Assembly: GCA_034664425.1 (NCBI GenBank)
Contig: JAXDHR010000149.1
Location: forward strand, 1 to 64,000
DNA length: 64,000 nucleotides
Direction: 5' to 3'
DNA from: DATBDM01 sp034664425
GTDB taxonomy: Bacteria; Actinomycetota; Thermoleophilia; Solirubrobacterales; Solirubrobacteraceae
The position numbers and the translations under genes are program-made. The notes beneath the pieces are model-generated. The model searched no databases, was not told the DNA's origin, and saw only the letters and a program-made list of their open reading frames with translations. Shown one piece after another: positions 61,501 to 64,000 of this stretch; the first letter of the stretch is position 1; each line of letters starts with the position of its first letter.

Positions 61501-64000
61501 CCAGATCTCCGGCAGCGTCTCGGTGATGTTCAACACGACGATGCAGGACCAGACGTTCCAGATCCCCGACGCCTTCCTGCCGCTGCTGGCGCCCGGAGAC
61601 CCCACGCAGATCACGGTCTACGGCGCCGCGCCGGGCATCGACGGCAACCGCCGCGCGAACGCGCCGCCCGGCGGCGAGGTCTACGTGCAGGCCAGCATCC
61701 GAGCGACGATCCACCTCGGCCCCGTGGCGCTGGACGGCTTCATCTCGATCACCGCCGCGGGCTCGGCCGCGGGCGCGTACCTCTCGATCACGGGCGCGGT
61801 CGGCGCCCAGGTCAAGTACCTGGGCGCGCTCTCGGGCACGCTGAACCTCGACGTCTTCATCGACGTCGCGCATCCGGAGAACACCGGCGTCGTCGGTCGC
61901 GTGTCGCTGCAGCTCGGCTCGAACTCGATCCCGGGCGTGTCCTTCAACGGCCAGTTCCTCGCCGAGATCAACACGTTCGGCGCGGCGAAGGAGGTGCAGA
62001 CGTTCGCCACGGTCGAGACCGGCGGGCAGTTCGGCGGCTTCCAGCACGACGCCGCCGGCAACCTCGTCGTCACGGCGGCTTGGGTGGACCCGGGCGTCCA
62101 CCTGCTCTTCTCCGGCCACCTGATCGTGGGCAAGGTCCTCGACTTCAGCGGCGGCGTGAAGTTCGACGTCACCGACACGTCGATCGCCCTCACGCTCAAC
62201 GCGTCGCTCGCGCTCGGCCCGCTGGGTTCGATCAAGGTCACCGACAGCGGCTTCAAGGTCACCTCCGCCGGCCTCGTCGCCCGCGTGAGCATCTCCGCCA
62301 GCGCGCTCGGCACCAGCTTCGGCGGCGCCGGCCTGGGCTTCAACGCCGACCTGGTCATCGCGCTCAACACGACCGGCCACACCGACACGATCGGGACCAC
62401 GGCCGTCGACCCGGGGCTGCTGCTGCACCTCGGCGGGACGATCATGCTGCTCGGCGCCAGCGGGCACGGCACGCTCGACATCACCGTCAGCACCACGGGC
62501 TTCCAGCTGCTGTTCGCGCTCGGCTTCGACCTCGGGCCGCTGCAGTTCCGCGCCGACGGCGGCGCCTTCCTCGGCCTGTCTGACCCCGGCTTCGCCATGA
62601 AGCTGTCGGTCCACGCCACCGCCGACGGCGACATCTTCACGATCGACGCGAGCGGCACGCTCGGCCTCAACACGACGAACAGCACGAAGCTCGGCCTCGT
62701 CGCCCACTCCTTCGTGCTCGACGTCTCGGGCCACATCGAGCTGCTCAAGGTTCTCAAGCTCGACGCCGGCTTCGCGATCAACGTCGTGGGCTCGAACTGG
62801 AGCCTGCGCGCCAACGCCGACATCAGCTTCTTCGGCATCGCCACGCTCAGCGGAGTCATCTTCCTCGACTCGAACGGCAACTTCGACGTGCAGATCAGCG
62901 GCGAGATGGTGCTGGGCAGCCACTCGTTCGGGCTGATCGGGACCTTCACCGTGCACGTGTGGTCGCACGTCGACACGACCTCGGGGATCATCGACCTCGG
63001 CATCAGCGGCTTCGCGAAGGTCCAGGTCCGCATCTTCGGCATCACGCTCGTCGGCGTCGGGCTCGGGTTCAGCGCCAGCGTCTCCAACGCCGACGGCGGC
63101 GGCAGCGCCAAGATCGAGCTCAGCGCCACGGTCGAGATCGACCTCGGGCTCTTCTCGATCTCCAAGACCGCGCACTTCACGATCGGCTACCTCCAGCTCC
63201 CCAAGCCGATCCACCTCGCCTACCTGGACACCACGACGGGGCAGCTGACGCTCAACGTCGGCGACACGGCGCACGACCGCGGCATCGGCGACGGTCAGAT
63301 CGACGAGAGCTACCTCGTCGAGCAGGTCGGAGGCGACGCGACGGGCGCCAGCATCAAGGTGACGGCGTTCGGGCGCTCGAGCACCTTCGACGGCGTCAAG
63401 AGCATCGTGGGCGACTTCGGGGCGGGCAGCGACCAGGTGACCGTCGCGCAGGGCGTGCTGATCCCGGTCGTCCTCTCGGGCGGCGACGGCGGCGACGTCA
63501 TCAACTACGCCGGCTCCAACGCCGCGTCGCAGCTCTACGGCGACCTGCGCACGGCCGGCTCGGGTTGCCCGAGCGGCAGCGGGTGCGACGATTCGGTCGA
63601 GGTCACCAGCTCGTCGCCCGTGACGGTCTGGGGCGGTGCCGGCAAGGACTACCTGATCAACCAGGGCACGGGTGCCGCGACGCTGCACGGCGAGGACGGC
63701 GGCGACCTGATCATCGGCAACACGCATGCCGACGTCCTCGACGGCGGGGCCGGCGACGACCGCCTCGAGGGTCCGGCGGCGTCGATCGACGGCGGCGACG
63801 GGAACGACCAGATCGTCGTGGTGCTCGACACGCCGGATCCGGTCGCGCTCGACGGTGGCACCGGCGCCGACGACGAGCTGCAGCTCTACGCCACCGGCGC
63901 CGCCGAGACGATCGACCTCGAGCGCGGTACGAGCCACCAGCTCTCGATCCTCTTCGGGGGCACGTCACGCGCGGTCGACGGCATCGAGCACCTGCTCGTC
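34472..64000 (+). CDS. Giant exported repeat protein (3' end beyond the window)
   Basis: One frame stays open from 34367 to the window end; from GTG 34472 that is 9,843 codons with no stop. The order is: signal peptide (1-33), Pro/Ala/Ser/Thr-rich region (about 60-600), ZU5-like domain (about 608-726), beta-rich repeats (about 730-4545), seven-blade FG-GAP propeller (about 4546-4887), more repeats (to about 6815), EF-hand loop (6449-6460), Ig-like repeats interspersed with larger beta domains (about 6900-8776), further beta-rich sequence, then RTX-type Gly/Asp loops (from about 9640). I found few cysteines. Third codon positions are almost all G or C throughout. It is probably a cell-surface or secreted adhesin or matrix protein; this is inferred from architecture. 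I recognise no named family for the main repeat. The start could be TTG 34376. Confidence 0.9.
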   Translation, partial: MLIPLARGRWARVLALVGIVFMFGWYAIPAAEAIAAQPAPTGAALNVPTFGFPVFAAHGRARAAAFSGGNSPKQARRGHASAARTASRAAASTTRPASAQRSAASGTPTRSVRRGAGAAGGPQTVPVVDDSWGGGSSAGGGKSADPFADAPTIDDASGPAATLAPVPTAQTPPPGTQTTTTGVSSSGDVPAGCDSTTPNFSGMTQDQIVACINKLLADAFSPKAGSDTSSTSTSNPTTSTSTSTPSPSAPVVQQALTAAPQQQQPTSVADPAPVAAPAADDTAAAPAPAPTDVAPAAASSQPAPDAAAAPVADAGAAPAAPAPTPSASGEPTPAADGAAAASPDSAVASPDPAPAADPAPASAPAADPAPAADPAPAADPAPASAPAADPAPAPAAPSPAPVPAFAVTSPPAPVAVAAIAIAPVQTVVYLPPPPPPPVSSALLSVASATLADMTVAPSDLQISDPTQLAAPGAPVIQNALAPATTAGSDQSLADGTQQDSSAVGTDGAATSILAVASPAPATPDDHTPSLPGPDPAGTQAMAPASAPSAPRSAPDAPGALADTPVAPVAGDSPADLTTMSSDAPAGDVIVAGARGPPPAGSTLILAAQGGTVTLGGAQLTFAPGALPHDAYVSLTLGTAGADGIQLASPVYDLLAVDTVTGESIETFATPPVLTIDTGATPSRIVYLDPRIGAVGIASSFDPATGSVTANLPHFSSYAAAALTGIFGFLAGQLASYVSGSHTVTAGNLDLGGVLTITAPTFTLSGLAVSGSGSSATYTGSVTITSAGATFAAGAGLGGTIGAITGSYALAGQTAMAGTLTLGLTNVALTVTGFVAVSAGSAMIVAGFDGGTTEVRIGASGASASLGAGGHPTASVGSAIFGLVSRIPDSGSAALALVASGDVSITGTAGDVSLAGTGWRASLNQLGDLSGAPVAVETGTGTVVVGGAVGAASFSGAATLHAGSLGTLAGTFAVSYDSSAQRLTLQASGVSSDVGAGAAVASLQHGAGTLVVTADGAAGWAHGDVTLAGVPGVALAAPLDLELNTTSGTLAVPDGAGSRTYTGSFLRLAGTATISIAGLAELSGAVSLAVSGSTVQVGVSATSLAAALILYGNGTVAGAGTAAVALPVSVPGLALTGSATLQVNTTGAAVASTIVSVGGTPVTVAYTGAAKVASASGALKLTTPVGDLAGTFALAADLGTRELTVSGTAIDLFLGARGATAAGDTGLEIASAALAALVRPDGAYALRAGGTATLSNVGDLALGGSFAAEVNTTGEDIALDGTVVAAGARRLAGQGVTLTLPGAIVAGGDLAVERSVNPADGTSELVVGASNLAVTVGDATGVRVTASGADLLLVIGADHTYALQASGTAALLGISGLTLGGAVTVSRSTRTGDMSRQIAVGGVMRTLDVAAGANRFGGDHVQLGVLGQTLSGGFSFATSTSGVELSVTHAAIALGGGLVDAGGVAGSLSLDSAQKALTASITAASVTFAVPGMTATGPVSATLAYSDNGTADDALAVTVGGAAPAALTVGGESLTGTFGFTGGAATVTVSAANVGLSFGTFVVVTGGAGSLTLAPDGAAGTLTVTSATFTVPTLVTGTFGATLAINTRPVAAGSLPAGPFVRVELTIADASRLTVGGGSLSGSFAFERQADATGTLTTLVGLTGVKAWLGSDPSPTLTDGQGAFVLTGTGVAGYIAGTAAVSGSGFSAGGRVLLRVNTTGGAVSSTLTVGGVALPIAFTASDGSLFEISIAGGSLDIGGVVTVEGNLTWRTGQTLSSASGGGTGDVFGGSGLRVFMGDGPATLADGSVNPLAHGLLISNATLGLVKAGSAYALDAEGDVALLGFQSAALTGRVHVRVNTFAHGIGETIAVAGTDTSVTVTFDATNETAGTSAFSSASGTGLRLDVLGQTMSGDFTFARSTGAITLTAAHAGFVLADPGAGPGARGPPLAQVSNANGTVVLSSAGVAGALGGTVALGIDGVSLSAGRFLVLINTTTAAATLADPADATKTVALPSGPYVRVAATGATLAIAGQSLTGDFSFEHGAAATQLELANVTTALGSLITLQNGHGELTVTAAGAAGRFAIQVATNAISAFSLSAGLSVAVNTTPSASGDLPAGPYARVEVSGLAVSTGSGTLTADLAFENAGAVVRVAIANGAFAFAPVIALTGGHGYAVLSGSGIAAQLGGTIVLSVPGVTLDGALTLAVNTTGSHATQAFSVGGVATTLDLDPGTSFAATGASADVMGQRLSGDFAISSSNGTTTIAVGHAAVSLADGLATLTGGSATFTLSAAGIKGTVSGKVAFAVSGIASSADLTADLDTTAADRHVRITGASVHVTVAGADLQGTFSFERRVVAGASVVTVGVSDAGLSFGSYVTVMGAAGQFVIGAGGVAGQLAATASVSVPTLASVTGAAVAVQVNTTAAVVNDTVEVAGTATTLTLPAGPFLRVQLGIADAGALALTAGSTTVGKLSGTFLFQQQSRAGVTTTIVAMTGVKAWVGAATTPTLTSGEGVLLITPTGLAGYLSGHLEASGGGVSASGNGLIRVNTTGAAVDEVVSLDGRDIPISFGAAGGQSVFDVSVTNASINIANVVTIEGDVSYTTVTLSAASGGGTAKVFAGSGLKVFFGDGPATLADGSLNPLARGLLLDDATIALIKVEGATDTYALDARGTVTLLGFSDVAVTGQVRVRVNGFGHAIDETLSVPGTDSTLPLKFLPTEVLTGGAAFSSVGGTGLDFHVLGQTLSGDFAFSRDQTGLRFAATHVTLALGGGDGTSARGPPVLQLTDGAGDVRLTSAGVAAAFGGTVTAGLYSATLHGTLQVLVNTTTASASVTDPADATKSLALAAGPYLRVSGTGVALTIAGQTLSGDLTVEQRSENGATVTQLDFAHVTLALGPDASHTYLSLTDGAGSLVAGPDGLAGRLSAHVASNAIAGLALGGSVAIAVNTGTAASGDLPAGPYLRVDVTGASLTVAGQTLTADVSLERTTTAAAQSVVRAGLSNVAFSLSAGGRTLVSLTDGHGLALLGTGTIAAQLGGTVTLSIPGVTLAGDLLLELNTGAAVHETIRVAGVDTPLTLPAGPYLRFAGTGLSLEVAGQQLSGDVAFTKSGTSAQLDVTGATLSLAGGLASLTGASAHLTLDPAGLVGTFSGTAALAVPGVTFSAALSADIDTRAASRHVRITGTGVGLSVAGQTLAGDFSLEDGVDANGGRVLEVAIQSHAGASLLTLGTFVDVRQATGQLLVTSAGVAGSLLITDATIGVPGASFALAPGGSLGISMSTIPTAVSETFTIGGASTALDLPAGPYVSVRVIGGRLTLSGVAGTPTLQGNFLFDQQPAAGGGTITRLAASDVQVAVSVGGSSATLTNGEGGFVLTGAGIAGYLSGQASVALGGVSAGGQLLLRVNTTGAAVDETMELGTRSVHVVFGPTETSVFEVSISDLTLNIADFVTIEGNVTFGNRTLADGTAAKAFAGDHLTIFLGQGPSRLSTGAPNPLATGVLLSDGRVGLIQVGSTYALVAQGTLSLVGISGVSIGGTVTVQVNTTGKALDELLAIPGSTADPVAVTFATAAVVKRFAATGAQVGVLGQSLSADLAFEQSGGDLAAAASNVSLTLAGGAVALTHGSAALLLTPAGLATRVSGTVAVSAPGATIHGTFSVAINTTAAAVDRSFTVGGRQLALDLPAGPFLRVEATGATIAIGAQTLTADVAIERSTTATGNAVTVIGASNVAFALTAGTTSVLRLAGGSGAFVLTASGLAGRLSGQVALTLPAAVTLTGDLTLAVNTTFAAVDQDVAVGGSTVSLALPAGPYLRFEGAGLAVDVLGQRLTGDFAFEQATDLGANQVPGGGDDTATVKVGATNVALRLGGSSPIVSVTNGTAAFLLTAGGLAGRVAGSVAVALPQVSLLGGLAVEVNTTGTAVDTTLQVGTAPLAIELDAGPFVRVAGTGVQLVVLGQTLTGDFSVTRTTDATGTAATTLHAEHVTLALGGGAAAPLLTVTQTGAADLVLTSAGMAGSFAASVAVAVPGVTFTGAVAIDVNTTGVTAGALPAGPFIRVRGTGIALNVFSQSLSADLTFEQATDANGAKVVRIGVANGTLSLAGGLVAASAGSGLFVVTPGGLAGSVAVSVAVDADGVTAAGSFAVSLNTTGAAVSEQLVVGGATVAVAVPAGPYLRVEGSDVVLKVAGQVLTGSFAFEQAGSLVKIAATGVGLALGDGTRNVLVLSGGSGLFVIGADHKIAGRVSAAASLSGVPNVSVAATLDVEVNQTGDVVDQSFTVGGATTTLHLDSGTYVRVHGSAVTLLVAGQSVTGNFTFTKDAAQVTVSFDHVVIGLGDGTTDFVTVSQHDGQTGTLTLAAAGLSGTFAADVAIHVPDVNLTGTLEVTVDSAAKTVKVVADNPTLTIAGQQLGAATLTIEKATDADGPYVAVHVTDLTLRLGSAASPVLEVTSAAALTGDLRITRTGVAAAFTASAGPTLHLPAGIGFEVTGGFTFKLNTSALPSAPLGLPAGPFLYVELVGATLCFGGTGTSCSGVTPSFSGTFRFDQSSRSALVPGTLQAISGVRAMATGDVNHDGSIDAVLATSGADVVLLNNGSGGFSSRTATSDAAAGVALADMNNDGWLDLVVATSSEVRVYLNQKTAAGTWQGFATITAATAAVTDIAAVAAGDVTGDGLADVVLGTSSGVVVVANAAFSTAATPVWLGLGAGTPVAGGGVTALVLGDVDGDHRLDVLAATTGSGATPEILRNPGASGTWTVTTLGTATGSSAVALADLDGDGKLDAIVAYAGGAVSVFRNTSSGTPAFAAATALAPAGSGATALAAGDVDGDGHVDVIAAIPNANRVWINRGGATLGFKDGVDVANGTSTAVALAVANVDTDQDLDLLVADPGGFQVAAATAQPLSRIGFDHVTVSLTASSGGDTVGIKNGQGAFVIGSDGVAGTLSGQVSVPITGFDADASVGVRINTTTKAWDESVTVGGVTIPIVFSDAEKRISSNFIAFSGKFSLRIGNFVEIEATAALDPSSGYGTARIFVGLGPSKLSDGTLNPNARGVLFDGASYAYSKDSSGKYAVHVSGTATLVGFTGITLSATLAVDFNETGASVTLGDGTSEVVQTTKKVSATNIDVVVGGQVLHGGFDVTIDGPSGQVTGIDLHSVALSLGDGIVTVGGLSGSIGLTSAGVYGRIGGTVTVGVPNFGSSLPVSVQVNTTADPRNLTLDPVGTPAIPAHSLRVQAAGADLTIAGQTLHGTFAFEQIDGPLSPQAPAGATPPHYVRIAATGVTLTLGDPGAGVALTAGEGLLLVTPGGLAGRIGGMVSVTLPGAPVSLTGTFTVAFNTGTTAVDETWTIAGESKTLSVPAAASTGTPATAVPFLRVEGTGVALDVFGQRLRGDFTFTRSDAKTTISAANVALALGDGTTAVATLSEGTGSFMIAATGVTGTLSGHVAFAIPGVDIHGTFGLDLDTRVATQHLQVSATDVVLTVAGQTLSGSFTFAQQTRPDGSRVVTVDVPTASMTFAGLGTVDLHGSLLITNAGLAGALTLTTALSFGSGVTLGGAFALQLNSATTAVVLSDGTRLPAGRFLRIEGTGVTLTIGTVVIGGSFVVQQTTNSLGQARTVLALSGGHLDLSPSLTGVLDGLSGGLLVTSAGLAAQITGSADLRGVLPADVDLAGTFTLALNRTGAPVAETIAVGDGSVTLALAAGPYLRIAVTGARLSVAGQTLSGSFALDQGPTDTTIAASNVAFAFGDGTTPLVALTNGSGSLTINGATKVMTASVTGTVAVHVPGVDFSGALTLSLDTSPTTGYLKLGGTGVALSVFGQSLSGDLSFQQVTSATGRTLRLNAKNVKLVLGDPAGVNVTVQQGPTDSAEVVVTAAGISGDIAASIAINGLDSSTFSLGTTAVRVRFNTVAAPVQLASELLPAGRFVRVELTTAATIFGQSLTGAFSFESSTSAGAGNAIGTSDDRSIVKIAASGVGLFFGSEGDTSTTADDVGLRITDGTALLLMTPDGFAGQITAAATISLTPGAMASTKLVTVRVNAMRQTVTGTSNVVAVAVDETFTVGGVTKQLTLPAGPYLSIEADGVAVTFAGQSITADLTFEHLRPVGANGFIDATDADVTHITVANAGLRIGSAQRDFAVVSGGHGTFTIVGRSGTTPGGVYGSLTADVAVDVPGVHVSGTFAVAVNTTTADQGALARQSVLVSGTGVSLTAFGQTLTGDLSFSKSPTAVAITATNLVLVLGSGSTPFLTVTVASGALQVTNAGIAAHLVATIQPSAQLSSYLSFGTGFTLALDLNTAATAQTAGGATVAPGLLVQAGTPGHPISVTVFGQTLSGVFSFQQQTTAAGTKIVRIAFTEAGLFLGDAGTHEGVTLDSGAGAVLVTPQGVAGELSGHIALTTELQQRLNATLGSTVTIQFNTLGTAVDEVFAFTGGDVAIATTRQGGAAATEVQTITLGSGSAPFTLGVDVNRNGRIDAAEVTRSLTAPSASALQSAIEALYGSAGSGHVAVTQAGAAYTVTWAQNGDQAPIVANVTGLKLQAGPFVRALALDTVITVDGVGLRGDFAFDRVTSNGVTVTRVAGVNVSIATSETLPGMSTNPGVTGGQGALFVYSGAKTGIAGTISGRIATSVGSFSAQATVGISFNTTNTNVNETVTIGATTLTVKLPASPTFSFDLTDVAFDFGGILQVRGNFKFAGDTATATAVEIFVGHTEIDAATGEPGSFKLDDGSVRPGTIGVLLSNATIVVQRYGSTSPRPYALYATGALQLVGLDGLDVSGTVSFRVNTDTAPHTIPDGSGGSGTIALDAGAFSFIAGNVHIGVAHVLDIAGTLVLTRRPDGTLDLTLANTLVGIQISGTDVFQISGSASFTIAPVTGFHLVNFKVTGFELFGAVGLDIPTGAGTTPTTGGSATSTGAAPPIALPVAHLAAPLSGAVLMPGAVTHIDVTFTDLSGVGIDAATIKGDELIVTLNGQAVTVGTPTAVAGKANTWSYAVTSPLTDGVLNVAFKAGSFADKGGVTNAAGSERIYLSGTGKPGPVAQLVSPAGGETITADTLNARRYIDVSYQSLDGSPIDKSTITDAGPEFTLAGPGLADVALDTSGAPVIVGSPLLIAGTADDATSVTYRYYLKDKDATNAIDLFTAGDVTVTFLDPTNVAVGAGFKTKAGTANLKGVTQSFTLNPLAPGATPTSKPLSLGPLTLQGPSIGLADVGFKDGMLVLSIAVGVQHASLNFGARSPLQGGTGTPATAPTAQQSDSGMSVDLIGVLGTFDIAVDAFGLLSGNVRINVPGKFSLRVASLEGHIPGVADLTADGVAVAYDPAGDSSQELLRVERATITFPSFGVRGTIAPSNGDPGLVVRQNGLSIGSAELAFGVSSPATTGQLTQTTSDPKISFGNLLEFDDIRIGVKNFDVAFDSANPFPTFNGSIYVASGGVRFNPGKPFSATISDRQTADDKNADGSDNTEAIHLELQFSAGKVSAFRFKVDTMAVDLGGYVTITARDFTIDTGATDTQDLVAFAAVGAKIKVGSLELTGEARNFSFLGNGAFKAKPGFGVFVGVGSATGDSFAWPKFLPIQIDAIGVQWADVENHPEDFVLTLSASVSALQGVSGLQFSGSVVGIRIQPSLLAQGKFPVIGIDSIGVTVKGAMFGGEIDAGLVGGILKLDSSYHIIGTFDTTTPVYKRVFWLGLQGGFSMAGMAGFTIRVGLSELGPLQAFINIEVPGGVLLEPTTGLTINDFSAGVEFFKSLPSLDDPLQLRSPTLGLPTNLTADQWMASLQQQVALQAQTIAAHPELGGFAAAFTAPMTITGSARIYSIYTSQQLFNGLVTIKLSTDGKFLIVGTLNFLANSVSISARLYADLSKVTSGSVTVLFLADVPDQVRLLTVYGKLTMGFRNSSSQNVTFSHEGVVPTGGAGGAPTVQLVTPGAGGGSVDQGVADSGTGTRYVEVVYSPAPGSTLDYAQLLDTTPEFALSQGAYTYLGVAHAGTSRTVTAASPDAMLTVSLDTGDETVPLVLEGGTAGHETLVTGTTTKGKVTILASEDAGGLTGTALLIAAIQQTGTNRFRYAVGADPWPLGEIAVHFTSGAFKDTAGAQNADATLRITVTGTTAVLADPGADGQIDVTTLNDRNWIDVTFVQPTGPTGAGTIDDASITDLAPEFRLGGAGLGSAALDAARAPVRLSSTTTTVTYRYWITGQFAPTGTGHVTLTMLADTWSVDTLAQPTVAPVTLTVSGTDPVAATMRVTFSDPAGLTLDPASVLDAAPDFADADTGDGAPGVQLTTAAGTPWIVTLDESRDVTRVGSTNQFDVPVFLTLPAGAIATTSVTITPVVLRDGANHTDGVSYTGASGGTQGGATADLGDLGDTNHRSFVDVRFQAAVGQTLDPGTIDGNEFALSGFGGSGISLWSGGDAAIQVSANTWRFLLAGTDFRPGTVTLTFDHSKFADSRGPPAGYDSTQSFTVLGTTADLTRTVTGTDGQPTTVTLGGASVGRDTINAAGYLEVTFRPTSGAAIDPASIAGGELSLAGPGGATIALATPVRVGSSSTWRYAFTGQLAAGTYTATFAAGSFADSAGRTNLAETEIFRVEQATAQLADPANGDRVGLDAINGRGWVDVTFAPIAGQAVDATTITDTASEITVSAASGDAIAVDGRGVLVDAAASKYRYFFTGYKSGTLTVAVVAGSWKSLAGTTSAASDATAGSPVTSGTYVDVAFTPTTGSAVKASTIDGTELTLAGPGATGLTRDAVKAVQIDATTWRFLYAGKFTAGTVDAAVAAGSWTDTAGNAAAAAAESFDVIAQAQSFYIELSGGIRLEAAGFTQDPLLEIKADVTLEIDTARKVFTLTFSGQMSLIKLGTVGSTSGRFVLDTSNQHSDAPQFWGVATIETNFTALKPYGIDLYGKGTLQINLTQTAHVETLTLPGLGDNGATATRTFTLAPLSFSLELAGKAALQAPGKSTDLIRLTGGFYLMLSPDKIQLYETASLSFGIGDAQLTYGDTSGLIMISTGLDGRNPGVAGVFKIGASAGVGLPASIGDFQISGSVSVMFNTTMQDQTFQIPDAFLPLLAPGDPTQITVYGAAPGIDGNRRANAPPGGEVYVQASIRATIHLGPVALDGFISITAAGSAAGAYLSITGAVGAQVKYLGALSGTLNLDVFIDVAHPENTGVVGRVSLQLGSNSIPGVSFNGQFLAEINTFGAAKEVQTFATVETGGQFGGFQHDAAGNLVVTAAWVDPGVHLLFSGHLIVGKVLDFSGGVKFDVTDTSIALTLNASLALGPLGSIKVTDSGFKVTSAGLVARVSISASALGTSFGGAGLGFNADLVIALNTTGHTDTIGTTAVDPGLLLHLGGTIMLLGASGHGTLDITVSTTGFQLLFALGFDLGPLQFRADGGAFLGLSDPGFAMKLSVHATADGDIFTIDASGTLGLNTTNSTKLGLVAHSFVLDVSGHIELLKVLKLDAGFAINVVGSNWSLRANADISFFGIATLSGVIFLDSNGNFDVQISGEMVLGSHSFGLIGTFTVHVWSHVDTTSGIIDLGISGFAKVQVRIFGITLVGVGLGFSASVSNADGGGSAKIELSATVEIDLGLFSISKTAHFTIGYLQLPKPIHLAYLDTTTGQLTLNVGDTAHDRGIGDGQIDESYLVEQVGGDATGASIKVTAFGRSSTFDGVKSIVGDFGAGSDQVTVAQGVLIPVVLSGGDGGDVINYAGSNAASQLYGDLRTAGSGCPSGSGCDDSVEVTSSSPVTVWGGAGKDYLINQGTGAATLHGEDGGDLIIGNTHADVLDGGAGDDRLEGPAASIDGGDGNDQIVVVLDTPDPVALDGGTGADDELQLYATGAAETIDLERGTSHQLSILFGGTSRAVDGIEHLLV
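35537..35647 (+). repeat. 66-bp-period direct repeat coding for Ala/Pro/Asp-rich sequence
   Basis: A 45-base block at 35537-35581 recurs at 35603-35647 with two differences, embedded in shorter GCCGATCCGGCTCCG-like units. It encodes ADPAPASAPAADPAPA-type sequence in the extended region after the signal peptide. Slippage-prone DNA of this kind commonly varies in length between strains. Confidence 0.75.
36293..36650 (+). other. ZU5-like domain in the giant protein
   Basis: Residues about 608-726 read GGTVTLGGAQLTFAPGALPH, then LASPVYDLLAVDTVTGESIE, then a strand-rich stretch to LPHFSSYAAAALTG. The GGxVxL..LxFPxGAL..SPVYDL pattern resembles ZU5 domains in bacterial surface proteins. Assignment is by pattern only. 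Confidence 0.5.
36660..48110 (+). repeat. Beta-rich protein repeats, first block (about 30 units)
   Basis: Units of about 100-144 residues follow each other. A typical unit has an alternating strand ending in VNTTG, then AVDETxTVGG, LPAGPYLRVEGTGV, LTVAGQTLTGDFAFEQ, then xxVxLALGDG and GLAGRLSGTVAVxVPGV. VNTT-type anchors fall for example at 39613, 40034, 40438, 40780, 41080, 41415, 41716 and 42097. Copies differ strongly in sequence, so the array is old rather than a recent amplification. Confidence 0.85.
39755..44804 (+). repeat. Seven-unit super-repeat, about 2.5 kb
   Basis: A distinctive variant unit (VTVEGN then a GDGPATLADGSVNPLAHGLL-type segment) recurs at 39755, 42245 and 44804, with seven ordinary units between successive copies. 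Diverged copies lie at 49475 and 54482. Confidence 0.7.
48110..49135 (+). other. Seven-blade FG-GAP/VCBS propeller inserted in a repeat
   Basis: Seven calcium-loop motifs occur at even spacing of about 135-166 bases: DVNHDGSID, DMNNDGWLD, DVTGDGLAD, DVDGDHRLD, DLDGDGKLD, DVDGDGHVD and NVDTDQDLD. Together they make a full integrin-alpha-like beta-propeller. It interrupts one repeat unit just after FRFDQ; the unit resumes with IGFDHVTVSL. Confidence 0.88.
49140..54900 (+). repeat. Beta-rich protein repeats, second block
   Basis: The same repeat type as before the propeller continues, with VNTT-type anchors near 49322, 50043, 50430, 51108, 51457, 52140, 52975, 53298, 53666 and 54347. Units here are more diverged and the anchor often reads FNT, LDT or LNR. 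Confidence 0.8.
53816..53851 (+). other. EF-hand/dockerin-type calcium loop
   Basis: Residues 6449-6460 read DVNRNGRIDAAE, a canonical twelve-residue loop with ligands at positions 1, 3, 5, 9 and 12. It is a single loop inserted in one repeat unit. Confidence 0.7.
55175..60800 (+). repeat. Second repeat family: Ig-like units
   Basis: At least eight units share a pattern starting with a strand such as GYLEVTFRPTSGAAIDPASI, then GGELSLAGPG, and ending near AGSFADSAGRTN. Examples are RYIDVSYQSLDGSPIDKSTI, NWIDVTFVQP, GWVDVTFAPIAGQAVDATTI and TYVDVAFTPTTGSAVKASTI. A larger beta-rich domain (about 56.0-58.1 kb) sits between the first two units and the others. The fold resembles bacterial Ig-like domains. 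Confidence 0.7.
63400..63880 (+). repeat. RTX-type Gly/Asp calcium-binding repeats
   Basis: Nonapeptide-like motifs appear: SGGDGGDVINYAG, WGGAGKDYLINQG, HGEDGGDLIIGN, DGGAGDDRLEG and DGGDGNDQIVV. These match the GGxGxDxLx consensus that folds into a calcium-dependent beta-roll. The array may continue past the window edge. Confidence 0.8.

Noticed and set aside
53974..62583. Plus-strand open frame of 2,869 codons in another phase
   Set aside because: Arg/Ala/Gly/Asp-rich shadow with no hydrophobic pattern; the second frame carries the real protein.
56378..63937. Minus-strand open frame of 2,519 codons
   Set aside because: Same compositional shadow; no recognisable motif, and it opposes Ig-like and RTX coding sequence.
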